In this document: in pieces, positions 1 through 5,337 of the stretch
How positions within the stretch are numbered: the stretch's first letter is position 1
Layout of the letters: every line of letters starts with the position of its first letter
Origin: Eggerthella sp. CAG:368
Lineage (GTDB): Bacteria; Actinomycetota; Coriobacteriia; Coriobacteriales; Eggerthellaceae
DNA length: 6,695 bases
Direction of reading: 5' to 3'
Assembly: GCA_000434775.1 (NCBI GenBank)
Contig: FR895488.1
Coordinates: forward strand, 28,159-34,853
Made by a program: the position numbers and the translations under genes
The notes under the pieces: generated by a model
The model's input: the letters and a program-made list of their open reading frames with translations, nothing else
The model's database searches: none
Told to the model about the DNA's origin: nothing

Positions 1-1
1 T

Positions 2-772
2 CAGATAAAAACAACCAGTGGACCAGCGATTGAGCGCACAGGGGACCTTGCTGCGATTCTTACTAATTTAGAGGAAGGTGATGTTCTTTTTATTGATGAG
101 ATTCATCGTCTTAATCGGATGGTTGAAGAAGTTCTCTATCCCGCTTTAGAGGATTTCGCTCTCGATATTGTTGTGGGTAAAGGTCCGGCTGCTCGTTCTA
201 TTCGCCTTGATTTACCGCGCTTTACTCTTATTGGGGCAACAACACGTACGGGCTTGCTTACTGGCCCCCTTCGTGACCGATTCGGTATTGCTTTTAGACT
301 CGATTATTACTCTCCCAAAGAGCTTTCTCAGATTATCATTCGTTCAGCACGTATTCTTAACGTTGATATTGATGTTGAAGGAGCCTTGGAAATTGCTCGG
401 AGAAGCAGAGGGACCCCCCGTTTGGCAAACCGTCTTTTAAGGCGTGTTCGAGATTGGGCTCAGGTGAAGGGGGATGGAGTGATTGACGAAGATTGCGCTG
501 CTCAAGCCCTAAGCTTTTTCGAGGTGGATTCTTTGGGTCTCGATTCAGTGGATAATCGAATACTTGAGCTGTTGTGCCAGCAGTTTGCGGGGAGGCCAGT
601 AGGTTTGTCAACGTTGTCTTCTGCTCTTTCTGAAGACCCTGAAACATTAGAAGATGTGTATGAGCCTTATCTTATGCAACAGGGGTTGCTTATTCGAACA
701 CCAAAAGGACGTCAGGCAACTGATCGTGCGTATGATCACTTGGGATTAATGAGACCAACGGGGAAACGGTGA
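2..772 (+). CDS. ruvB: Holliday junction branch migration helicase RuvB (partial, 5' end outside window)
   Basis: RuvB is the AAA+ motor that, as hexameric rings with RuvA, drives branch migration of Holliday junctions in recombinational repair. The frame is open from base 2, giving 256 residues; the usual length is about 340, so roughly the first 80 residues, including the Walker A loop, are missing at the window edge. Visible in order are Walker B FIDEIH (residues 34-39 of the fragment), the family block VLYPALEDFALDIVVGKGP, sensor 1 GATTRTG, the arginine-finger region LRDRFGI, sensor 2 in RGTPRLANRLLRRVRDWA, and the C-terminal winged helix with RPVGLSTLSSAL and a terminal AYDHLGL. The gene ends with TGA. 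No clear terminator follows in the 96 bp before the next gene. Identification is secure. Confidence 0.97.
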   Translation, partial: QIKTTSGPAIERTGDLAAILTNLEEGDVLFIDEIHRLNRMVEEVLYPALEDFALDIVVGKGPAARSIRLDLPRFTLIGATTRTGLLTGPLRDRFGIAFRLDYYSPKELSQIIIRSARILNVDIDVEGALEIARRSRGTPRLANRLLRRVRDWAQVKGDGVIDEDCAAQALSFFEVDSLGLDSVDNRILELLCQQFAGRPVGLSTLSSALSEDPETLEDVYEPYLMQQGLLIRTPKGRQATDRAYDHLGLMRPTGKR

Positions 773-822
773 TAGGTTTTCCATTTCTTTTCTAGGGTGG
801 ACAAACGAACACAATGAGGATG

Positions 823-838
823 ACTATAGCTTTATAGT
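823..838 (+). promoter_or_regulatory. Small inverted repeat and possible -10 ahead of the DUF6483-like gene
   Basis: ACTATA and TATAGT form a perfect 6-bp inverted repeat around a GCTT loop. The right arm TATAGT (833-838) is also one mismatch from a consensus -10 box, but no good -35 lies 16-18 bp upstream, so a promoter here is only a possibility. An A-rich stretch and the next gene's start follow. Confidence 0.25.
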
Positions 839-868
839 AAAAAAGTAAAAAGAAGTGGATGTGATTAT

Positions 869-1309
869 ATGCTGCATCAGGATTATTTAGTAAGAATGTT
901 TATGGTGCTTGCGGCAGCTATTCGTAGAACCATTTTGAATACTTCAGGCGAAAAGGATCCTGAAGCTTCAGCAGAATTGCTCGAATCAACCTTATCAAAT
1001 GCAACTGAAATAGATGGGTCTTTGCTCTTGAAGATGGATCCCGAAACTATGGTTTCGATGCTTCAAATATCTAATACTGACCCAACTCTTGTTGGCTATA
1101 TTTCTCGAACGCTTTTACTCGAGTCGTCGTATCTGAGGCAGGCCCAGCGTTTTTCACGTGCAGAGCTTCGGGAAGAGCAGGCGTTGTCTTTGGCTCGTGC
1201 ATATGGATTTTCTCTTAGTGAAGAAGATGTATCGCCTGAAGCACTCGAAAGCTTTTTCGCTGAGTCTCTTCCTGAAAATATTAAGAGTGGTACGGAATCG
1301 TCCAAATGA
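869..1309 (+). CDS. Small helical protein, DUF6483-like, function unknown
   Basis: This 146-residue protein begins MLHQDYLVRMFMVLAAAIRR. The DYxxRM start followed by an amphipathic helix resembles the DUF6483 family of Gram-positive bacteria, whose function is not known; the assignment is from memory of the family pattern. The rest is predicted all-helical, with helix pairs at about residues 30-45, 52-65, 75-95 and 98-112, an acidic C-terminal third, no Cys, no signal peptide and no membrane segment, so it is probably cytosolic. The arrangement of short helix pairs could be TPR-like. The start is the first ATG of the frame; the purine-rich AGAAGTGGA about 10 bp upstream is only a weak ribosome binding site. 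It lies 96 bp after ruvB and may be co-transcribed with it or have its own weak promoter. Confidence 0.8.
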   Translation: MLHQDYLVRMFMVLAAAIRRTILNTSGEKDPEASAELLESTLSNATEIDGSLLLKMDPETMVSMLQISNTDPTLVGYISRTLLLESSYLRQAQRFSRAELREEQALSLARAYGFSLSEEDVSPEALESFFAESLPENIKSGTESSK

Positions 1310-1337
1310 AAGAGATGTCGTTATCTCTTTGTGGATG

Positions 1338-1403
1338 TGATAGGAGGACGCAACGCTATTGCTAAACTTTGATGCTTTGGTTTGTTCGTGCGTCCTCTTA
1401 TTG
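1338..1403 (+). terminator. Long imperfect hairpin downstream of the DUF6483-like gene
   Basis: GAGGACGCA (1344-1352) pairs perfectly with TGCGTCCTC (1389-1397). Six more outer pairs (1338-1343 with 1398-1403, including G-T wobbles) extend the stem to 15 bp, and CG/CG inside a bulged A adds two more. The loop is about 30 nt and no T run follows, so this is not a classic intrinsic terminator. It may stabilise the 3' end of the upstream transcript or be a protein-binding or mobile-type inverted repeat. Position 28 bp after the stop codon favours a 3'-end role. Confidence 0.4.
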
Positions 1404-1636
1404 ATGTATAAAACGTTTCCAGCAAAATACTTGCTCTAAGTGATCTACGTTACTAAAAGAATGACTGGCGGTATATAGGCGTAAAACTGCGCCAAATACT
1501 GTAACTAATAAAACCAAAAGCTGAATATATATTGGTTGACTCTATACGAATAAGCGTTCCTATAGGCTCTTTCACATCAATACAAGACCGTTTGTCTTGG
1601 CATTGTTTCAGTAGGTAAAAAAATACATTTTTATTC
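1404..1636. other. Gene-free stretch with several short hairpins
   Basis: No credible coding region was found on either strand. Three short inverted repeats are present: GGCGTA/TGCGCC with an AAAC loop (1478-1493), AACCAA/TTGGTT (1512-1517 and 1532-1537), and CAAGAC/GTCTTG with a CGTTT loop (1583-1599). None is followed by a T run. A TTGACT at 1536-1541 with TATAGG at 1561-1566 is a poor promoter candidate because the spacing is 19 bp. The stretch could be a decayed gene, an untranslated RNA or ordinary spacer; I cannot tell. Confidence 0.4.
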
Positions 1637-1665
1637 TTGACCTAAAAGTTACCTAAAGATAACAT
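1637..1665 (+). promoter_or_regulatory. Sigma70-type promoter of the feo operon
   Basis: The -35 box TTGACC (1637-1642) and the -10 box TAACAT (1660-1665) are separated by exactly 17 bp, and no competing promoter is as good upstream of the operon. Transcription should start near 1672, giving a leader of about 75 nt. The spacer and boxes carry TGACCTAAAA and TTACCTAAAG, 11 bp apart; a repressor bound there would block RNA polymerase, as expected for an iron-repressed uptake operon. Confidence 0.65.
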
Positions 1666-1707
1666 TGCCTTCATAAGTTAACCAAAGTGAACTCAAATGA
1701 CCTATTA
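1638..1707 (+). repeat. Array of TKACCTAAA-like repeats in the feo promoter and leader
   Basis: Related decamers start at 1638 (TGACCTAAAA), 1649 (TTACCTAAAG), 1678 (TTAACCAAAG), 1688 (TGAACTCAAA) and 1698 (TGACCTATTA), with TAACAT at 1660 in the same register. Spacing is 10 or 11 bp within each cluster, which places them on one face of the helix. Read on the other strand, the core is TTTAGGTAA, close to the half site of DtxR/IdeR iron boxes (TTAGGTTAG). Such an array suggests cooperative binding of a metal-responsive repressor; the binding protein is not encoded in the window. Confidence 0.45.
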
Positions 1708-1728
1708 TTTTAGGATCCAAATAGGTCA
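1698..1728 (+). promoter_or_regulatory. Perfect 9-bp inverted repeat in the feo leader
   Basis: TGACCTATT (1698-1706) and AATAGGTCA (1720-1728) are exact reverse complements around a 13-nt loop. The right arm ends five bases before the GGGGG ribosome binding site of feoA1. As DNA it could be a second operator; as RNA, an AT-rich leader hairpin beside the ribosome binding site. Confidence 0.5.
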
Positions 1729-1733
1729 GAAAT

Positions 1734-1742
1734 GGGGGATGA
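1734..1742 (+). promoter_or_regulatory. Ribosome binding site that sets the feoA1 start
   Basis: GGGGGATGA lies 5-7 bp before the ATG at 1747. The longer in-frame ATG at 1732 overlaps this site and has no ribosome binding site of its own, so 1747 is preferred. Confidence 0.7.
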
Positions 1743-1746
1743 AGTC

Positions 1747-1956
1747 ATGGTTTTATCAGAAGTAAAGAAGAATGGCGTATACCACGTTAAACATCTTGAT
1801 GGTTCGGACGATCTGAATCGTCATTTGGAGAATCTTGGCTTTGTTCCAGGCGAGAGTGTTACGGTTGTTTCTCGTATTGCGGGAAATGTCATCGTGAATG
1901 TAAAAGGATCTCGCGTTGCTTTGTCTTCTGAATTGGCACGCAACATTGTTATTTAG
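1747..1956 (+). CDS. feoA: FeoA-domain protein, first copy
   Basis: FeoA proteins are small cytosolic SH3-like beta-barrel proteins that act with the FeoB ferrous iron transporter. From ATG 1747 the product has 69 residues, normal for a stand-alone FeoA. It shows the FeoA pattern: MVLSEVKKNGVYHV, a helix DLNRHLENLGFVPGESVTVV that matches the family's RRxxxMGxxxGxxxxV block, and a closing beta strand pair NVIVNVKGSRVALSSELARNI. It lacks the KVAPLGDP turn seen in the second copy, so the two are distinct subtypes rather than a recent duplication. It is the first gene of the operon, about 75 nt behind the likely transcription start and just after a leader hairpin. The assignment is good; the division of labour between the two copies is unknown. 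Confidence 0.88.
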   Translation: MVLSEVKKNGVYHVKHLDGSDDLNRHLENLGFVPGESVTVVSRIAGNVIVNVKGSRVALSSELARNIVI

Positions 1957-1984
1957 GGGTTTGCTTTAGTCTCTTAATTTTGAA

Positions 1985-1991
1985 AGGGGGT
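1985..1991 (+). promoter_or_regulatory. Ribosome binding site that sets the feoA2 start
   Basis: AGGGGGT stands three bases before the GTG at 1995. The longer frame would begin at a TTG (1980) directly ahead of this site and would translate it as KGGR, so GTG 1995 is the better start even though the spacing is short. Confidence 0.6.
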
Positions 1992-1994
1992 AGA

Positions 1995-2216
1995 GTGAAA
2001 ACTTTACGTGATGTACGAACTGGAGAAACGGTTCAGGTAGTTAAGCTTCATGGCGAAGGAGCTGTGAAACGTCGCATTATGGACATGGGTGTTACGAAGG
2101 GTTGCACTATTTTTGTGCGCAAGGTTGCACCTTTAGGTGACCCTGTAGAGGTAACCATTCGTGGTTATGAACTTTCTATTCGTAAAGGCGATGCAGAGCT
2201 TATTGAAGTTTCTTAG
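1995..2216 (+). CDS. feoA: FeoA, second copy (canonical type)
   Basis: This 73-residue protein starts at GTG 1995 (MKTLRDVRTGE). It carries the full FeoA signature: VVKLHGEGAVKRRIMDMGVTKGC, then VRKVAPLGDPVEVTIRGYELSIRK and a final acidic AELIEV. FeoA binds or modulates the membrane transporter FeoB; its exact biochemical role is still debated. The gene lies 38 bp after the first FeoA gene and 88 bp before feoB. That second gap is unusually long for this operon and contains a terminator-like hairpin and a palindrome, so expression of feoA1 and feoA2 could be partly uncoupled from feoB. Two separate feoA genes before feoB are common in Gram-positive anaerobes. Confidence 0.95.
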   Translation: MKTLRDVRTGETVQVVKLHGEGAVKRRIMDMGVTKGCTIFVRKVAPLGDPVEVTIRGYELSIRKGDAELIEVS

Positions 2217-2238
2217 CGAACAGTGAAAAGTGTATGCT

Positions 2239-2264
2239 TGCTGCGTTTAGCAGCATTGTTTTTG
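2239..2264 (+). terminator. Weak terminator or attenuator between feoA2 and feoB
   Basis: TGCTGC and GCAGCA form a perfect 6-bp stem with a GTTTA loop, followed at once by TTGTTTTTG. The stem is short, so termination is likely to be partial. It lies inside an operon whose downstream gene, feoB, is needed for function, which fits attenuation or simple stoichiometry control. Confidence 0.4.
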
Positions 2265-2271
2265 TACCGGA

Positions 2272-2287
2272 GTTAACTATAGTTAAC
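2272..2287. promoter_or_regulatory. Perfect 16-bp palindrome just upstream of feoB
   Basis: GTTAACTATAGTTAAC is an exact palindrome with the hexamer GTTAAC at both ends. It ends seven bases before the feoB ribosome binding site. GTTAAC also occurs in the feo leader (1677-1682), and its near copy forms one arm of the operator candidate upstream of the flavodoxin gene. It is a plausible operator for a dimeric repressor or an internal regulatory point; no good promoter boxes were found beside it. Confidence 0.5.
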
Positions 2288-2294
2288 ACTGAAT

Positions 2295-2300
2295 GGAGGA
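2295..2300 (+). promoter_or_regulatory. Ribosome binding site that sets the feoB start
   Basis: GGAGGA lies four bases before the ATG at 2305. The upstream in-frame ATG at 2293 overlaps this site and has no purine-rich site before it. Confidence 0.75.
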
Positions 2301-2304
2301 TGAT

Positions 2305-4899
2305 ATGAGAGTTGCACTAGTTGGCAACCCGAACTGTGGCAAAACCACTCTCTTCAATGCTCTGACAGGCTCAAACCAGTATTGTGGTAACTGGCCTGGT
2401 GTTACGGTTGAGAAGAAGGGCGGTAAGCTCAAGGCTGATAAGTCTATTGAGATCACCGACCTTCCAGGCATCTATTCTCTTTCTCCTTATACGTTGGAAG
2501 AGGTTGTTGCCCGTAACTTTATCATTGAAGAAAAACCTGATGCAATTTTGAACATTGTTGACGGCAGCAATCTTGAGCGCAATCTATATTTGACTACCCA
2601 GCTTTTGGAAATGGGTATTCCGATGGTTATTGCGGTAAACATGATGGATGTTGTTCGTAAGCGAGGCGATGAAATCTATGTTGATCAGCTCGCAAACGAA
2701 CTTGGCTGTAATGTTGTTGAGATTTCTGCTCTTAAGAATGAAGGTATTGATGAGGTTGTCAACTGCCTCAAATCCATTGGTTCAGCATCTTTGCCAAAGC
2801 CAATCACCTTCTCTGCTCCTGTAGAAGAGGCAGTACATGCAATTCAGGGTCGTCTTGGTGATTCGGTTCCTGAGAATCTTAGTCGCTTTTATGCGGTAAA
2901 GCTGCTTGAACAGGACAAAAAGATTGTCGAATCCCTTCCTGGCGCTTCCGATGTGAGCGATATTATTTCTAAAGCAGAAAAAGAATGCGACGACGACACT
3001 GAAAGTGCTGTTATTAATGATCGTTATACCTTTATTGGTAATATCATTGATCATTGCCGCGATAAGAATTCTGCTTCGCAATTAACTACTTCAGACAAGA
3101 TTGACCGCGTTGTAACAAATCGTTTCTTAGCTTTGCCAATCTTTGTTGTTGTGATGTTTCTTGTTTACTACATCTCCGTTACTACGGTTGGTACGGTAGC
3201 AACCGACTGGGCTAATGATGGTGTGTTTGGTGATGGTTGGTTCCTTGGTCCTGGTCAGGAACAGTTTGATGAAGAAAACGAGGCATTTGAAGAAGCTTCC
3301 GAAAATGTTGCTGCTTTCGAAGAGGCGGCTGAAGCTGAAGGGCTTGATCCTTCCTCTGAAACCTTCCTTAAAGATGCTGAGGCTGCAGGGTTGATTGGCA
3401 CCTACGAGGCATATGATGAAGATACCGGCGAGGATGAAGTTATTGAGGTTGATGCGGCAACGTATGAGGAATCTCTTGAAACACTTGCTCCTTACCAGGG
3501 TGACCAAGAAGCCATTGCTGCTTTTGAAGCTGCAGCAATTGAGCAAGGACTCGATCCTGAAGCAGAAGATTTTGCTGATCAGGCCGAAGAAGCAGGTATT
3601 GTTGCCACCTATGTAAATGCAGATGGCGAGGAAAGTGAAGTTGACGCAGCAACATATGCTGAAGAACTCGAAGGAAGCGAACCTGATCCTACACAGTATG
3701 GTATTTGGGTAACGGGTATTCCAGTCTTGGTGGAAGACGCTCTCGCTTCTATTGACTGTGTTGATTGGCTGCAGGCTCTTATTCTTGATGGTATCGTTGC
3801 TGGTGTCGGTGCAGTTTTAGGCTTCGTTCCGCAGATGCTCATTCTGTTCTTTATGCTTGCTATTCTTGAAAGTTGCGGCTATCTTGCACGTGTCGCCTTT
3901 ATTTTGGATCGTATTTTCCGTCGCTTTGGTCTTTCGGGTAAGTCCTTTATTCCTCTGCTTATCGGTTCTGGTTGTGGTGTTCCTGGCATTATGGCTTCAC
4001 GTACAATCGAGAATCAGGCGGATCGTCGTATGACTGTTATGACGGTAACCTTCATTCCCTGTGGTGCTAAGTTGCCTGTTATCGCCTTGTTCGCAGGTGC
4101 AATCTTTGGCGGTGCATGGTGGGTTGCTCCGAGTGCCTATTTCTTGGGTATCGCAACGGTTTTATGTTCAGGTGTTATTTTAAAGAAGACCCGTTTCTTT
4201 GCTGGTGAGGCTGCTCCGTTCATTATGGAATTGCCTGCTTACCACTTGCCAACTCCTGGTGCTGTTTTACGTAGTACTTGGGAACGCGCTTGGGCGTTTA
4301 TTAAGAAAGCATGCACCATCTTGCTTCTCGCATGTATCCTTATTTGGTTTGTTTCTACTTATGGTTGGGAAGATGGTATCTTCTGCGCAGTATCTGATAC
4401 TTCGTACTCCATTTTGGCAGCTATTGGTAATGCATTCGCTTGGGTATTTGTTCCACAAGGCTTCGGTGATTGGCAGGCAGCAGCAGCTTCCTTGTCTGGC
4501 TTGGCCGCTAAGGAAGACATCGTTGCAACTCTCGGTATCTTGTTTGCATCTGAAGATGCAAGTTGGTACACCAACTTTGCTTCGAGCTATGGCTATGCTG
4601 CAGGCTATGCATTCTTGGCATTCAACCTTATTGCGGTTCCTTGTTTTGCAGCTCTTACCGCTGCGGCCCGTGAGCATAATTCCAAGAAGTGGTTCTGGGC
4701 TCAGGTTGCCTTCCAGATCGGTACCGCTTGGGTGATTTCTTTGTGGGTATTTCAGTTCGCGGGATTGTTTACTGGAGAAGTTACCTTCAATGTCTTTACC
4801 GTTGTTGCAATTGTTCTGTTCGCTGCATTCCTTTACTTGCTCTTCCGTCCAAATAAATGGAAGAATGTTAAGGGTGAGCGCGCAGTCGACGCTGCTTAA
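2305..4899 (+). CDS. feoB: Ferrous iron transporter FeoB with an acidic repeat insert
   Basis: FeoB is the inner-membrane Fe2+ importer with a cytosolic GTPase domain. From ATG 2305 it has 864 residues, against about 700-770 usually. Residues 1-165 form the G domain: G1 GNPNCGKT (7-14), switch I NWPGVTVEKK (29-38), G3 DLPG (52-55), G4 NMMD (112-115), G5 SALKNEG (141-147). A helical regulatory domain follows (about 165-260). TM1 is at about 275-297. The membrane core resumes near 490 and contains both gate motifs, SGCGVPGIMASRT (about 555-567) and TFIPCGAKLPVIALF (about 582-596), then GLAAKEDIVATLG (about 732-744) and a last TM near 830-847. The odd part is residues 317-466: 49 Asp/Glu, one Lys, no Cys or His, and two tandem repeats. 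The frame stays open and normal transmembrane sequence continues on both sides, so this is an insertion and not a frameshift. All transport motifs are intact, so the protein should be active. Confidence 0.97.
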   Translation: MRVALVGNPNCGKTTLFNALTGSNQYCGNWPGVTVEKKGGKLKADKSIEITDLPGIYSLSPYTLEEVVARNFIIEEKPDAILNIVDGSNLERNLYLTTQLLEMGIPMVIAVNMMDVVRKRGDEIYVDQLANELGCNVVEISALKNEGIDEVVNCLKSIGSASLPKPITFSAPVEEAVHAIQGRLGDSVPENLSRFYAVKLLEQDKKIVESLPGASDVSDIISKAEKECDDDTESAVINDRYTFIGNIIDHCRDKNSASQLTTSDKIDRVVTNRFLALPIFVVVMFLVYYISVTTVGTVATDWANDGVFGDGWFLGPGQEQFDEENEAFEEASENVAAFEEAAEAEGLDPSSETFLKDAEAAGLIGTYEAYDEDTGEDEVIEVDAATYEESLETLAPYQGDQEAIAAFEAAAIEQGLDPEAEDFADQAEEAGIVATYVNADGEESEVDAATYAEELEGSEPDPTQYGIWVTGIPVLVEDALASIDCVDWLQALILDGIVAGVGAVLGFVPQMLILFFMLAILESCGYLARVAFILDRIFRRFGLSGKSFIPLLIGSGCGVPGIMASRTIENQADRRMTVMTVTFIPCGAKLPVIALFAGAIFGGAWWVAPSAYFLGIATVLCSGVILKKTRFFAGEAAPFIMELPAYHLPTPGAVLRSTWERAWAFIKKACTILLLACILIWFVSTYGWEDGIFCAVSDTSYSILAAIGNAFAWVFVPQGFGDWQAAAASLSGLAAKEDIVATLGILFASEDASWYTNFASSYGYAAGYAFLAFNLIAVPCFAALTAAAREHNSKKWFWAQVAFQIGTAWVISLWVFQFAGLFTGEVTFNVFTVVAIVLFAAFLYLLFRPNKWKNVKGERAVDAA
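3307..3684 (+). repeat. Diverged tandem duplication inside feoB (acidic extracytoplasmic insert)
   Basis: Copy A (3307-3492, FeoB residues 335-396) and copy B (3514-3684, residues 404-460) share the blocks xAAFExAA, GLDP, AExAG, TY and EVDAATY. Over two ungapped blocks, 29 of 49 residues are identical; copy A has about five extra residues near YDEDTGEDEV. The DNA has diverged at third positions, so the duplication is old and the protein sequence has been kept. Each unit looks like helices followed by a short turn rich in Asp, Gly and Glu. A weaker related helical stretch precedes copy A (residues about 318-334). Confidence 0.85.
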
Positions 4900-4948
4900 T
4901 AATTAGATTTTTGTTTGTTGGTTTGATTGGTGATTGGAGGAGTGAATA

Positions 4949-5158
4949 ATGACAGCTGGAACAGCGGTTGTTGGGTTGATTCTTCTTGTAATTGTTACGG
5001 CAATTATTGTCAGCATGATCCGATCCCGTCGAGCTGGAAAACATATTGGATGCGATGGTTGTGGCGGATGCTCTCATGGATGCTCTACTTCTTCGGATCC
5101 TCAAGGATGCTCTTGTGCAGAGCAAATGCTCAAAGATGTGGAAGAGAAATTACGTTAA
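4949..5158 (+). CDS. FeoB-associated Cys-rich membrane protein
   Basis: This 69-residue protein has one N-terminal transmembrane helix (about residues 5-23), a basic RSRR stop-transfer stretch at 25-28, and six cysteines: CDGCGGCSHGC (C35, C38, C41, C45) and CSC (C54, C56). That is the pattern of the FeoB-associated Cys-rich membrane protein family, found after feoB in many Gram-positive bacteria. The positive residues after the helix suggest that the Cys-rich tail is in the cytosol, where it could bind incoming iron or another metal, but this has not been shown for the family as far as I know. A strong GGAGGAG (4936-4942) lies six bases before the ATG. The gene is 49 bp after feoB and is the last of the operon. 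Confidence 0.92.
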   Translation: MTAGTAVVGLILLVIVTAIIVSMIRSRRAGKHIGCDGCGGCSHGCSTSSDPQGCSCAEQMLKDVEEKLR

Positions 5159-5243
5159 CTCGCATTGTGCACCAGATACCTTCGTAGAACCCCTTGTTCA
5201 GTACTTCACTTATCTACGTTGGTTCTAAAGACGCAATGAAAAA

Positions 5244-5276
5244 GATGCCCCTCATTTTGAGGGGCATCGCTTTTTT
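5244..5276 (+). terminator. Strong intrinsic terminator of the feo operon
   Basis: GATGCCCCTCA (5244-5254) pairs perfectly over 11 bp with TGAGGGGCATC (5258-5268) around a TTT loop. GC and then TTTTTT (5271-5276) follow. An A run before the stem might allow some termination on the other strand. Confidence 0.95.
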
Positions 5277-5314
5277 ATTTCACTGCAAAGATGCAATAAT
5301 TCTTAGCTGGTAGC

Positions 5315-5320
5315 TACAAT
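5315..5320 (+). promoter_or_regulatory. Possible -10 box of the metallopeptidase gene
   Basis: TACAAT matches the -10 consensus in five of six positions. The hexamer 17 bp upstream (TGCAAT, 5292-5297) is a poor -35. If used, transcription would begin near 5327, only about 11 nt before the first ATG. Confidence 0.3.
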
Positions 5321-5337
5321 ATGATCGACATATAGGG

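Noticed and set aside
1583..1599. CAAGAC/GTCTTG hairpin as a terminator
   Set aside because: It has no T run after it and no gene directly upstream.
1404..1636. tRNA gene or CRISPR array in the long intergenic stretch
   Set aside because: No cloverleaf with a GTTCRA-type T-loop arm was found, and there are no regularly spaced repeats of 23-40 bp.
1732..1746. Longer feoA1 starting at ATG 1732
   Set aside because: This ATG overlaps the GGGGGA ribosome binding site of ATG 1747 and would add MGDEV, which is not FeoA-like.
1980..1994. Longer feoA2 starting at TTG 1980
   Set aside because: The extra codons translate the ribosome binding site itself; GTG 1995 gives the standard MKTLRDV start.
2293..2304. 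Longer feoB starting at ATG 2293
   Set aside because: It overlaps GGAGGA and has no site of its own; FeoB proteins normally begin a few residues before the GNPNCGKT loop, as with ATG 2305.
3127..3546. Open frames of up to 139 codons on the minus strand inside feoB
   Set aside because: They mirror the repetitive acidic coding sequence and lack start signals and family motifs.
3253..3702. Frameshift or sequencing artefact as the cause of the acidic FeoB segment
   Set aside because: The frame is continuous, normal FeoB sequence resumes in the same frame after the segment, and the repeats are conserved as protein.
4199..4735. Long open frame of 178 codons on the + strand inside feoB
   Set aside because: It is a shifted-frame shadow of the FeoB membrane domain, has no ribosome binding site and no recognisable motif.
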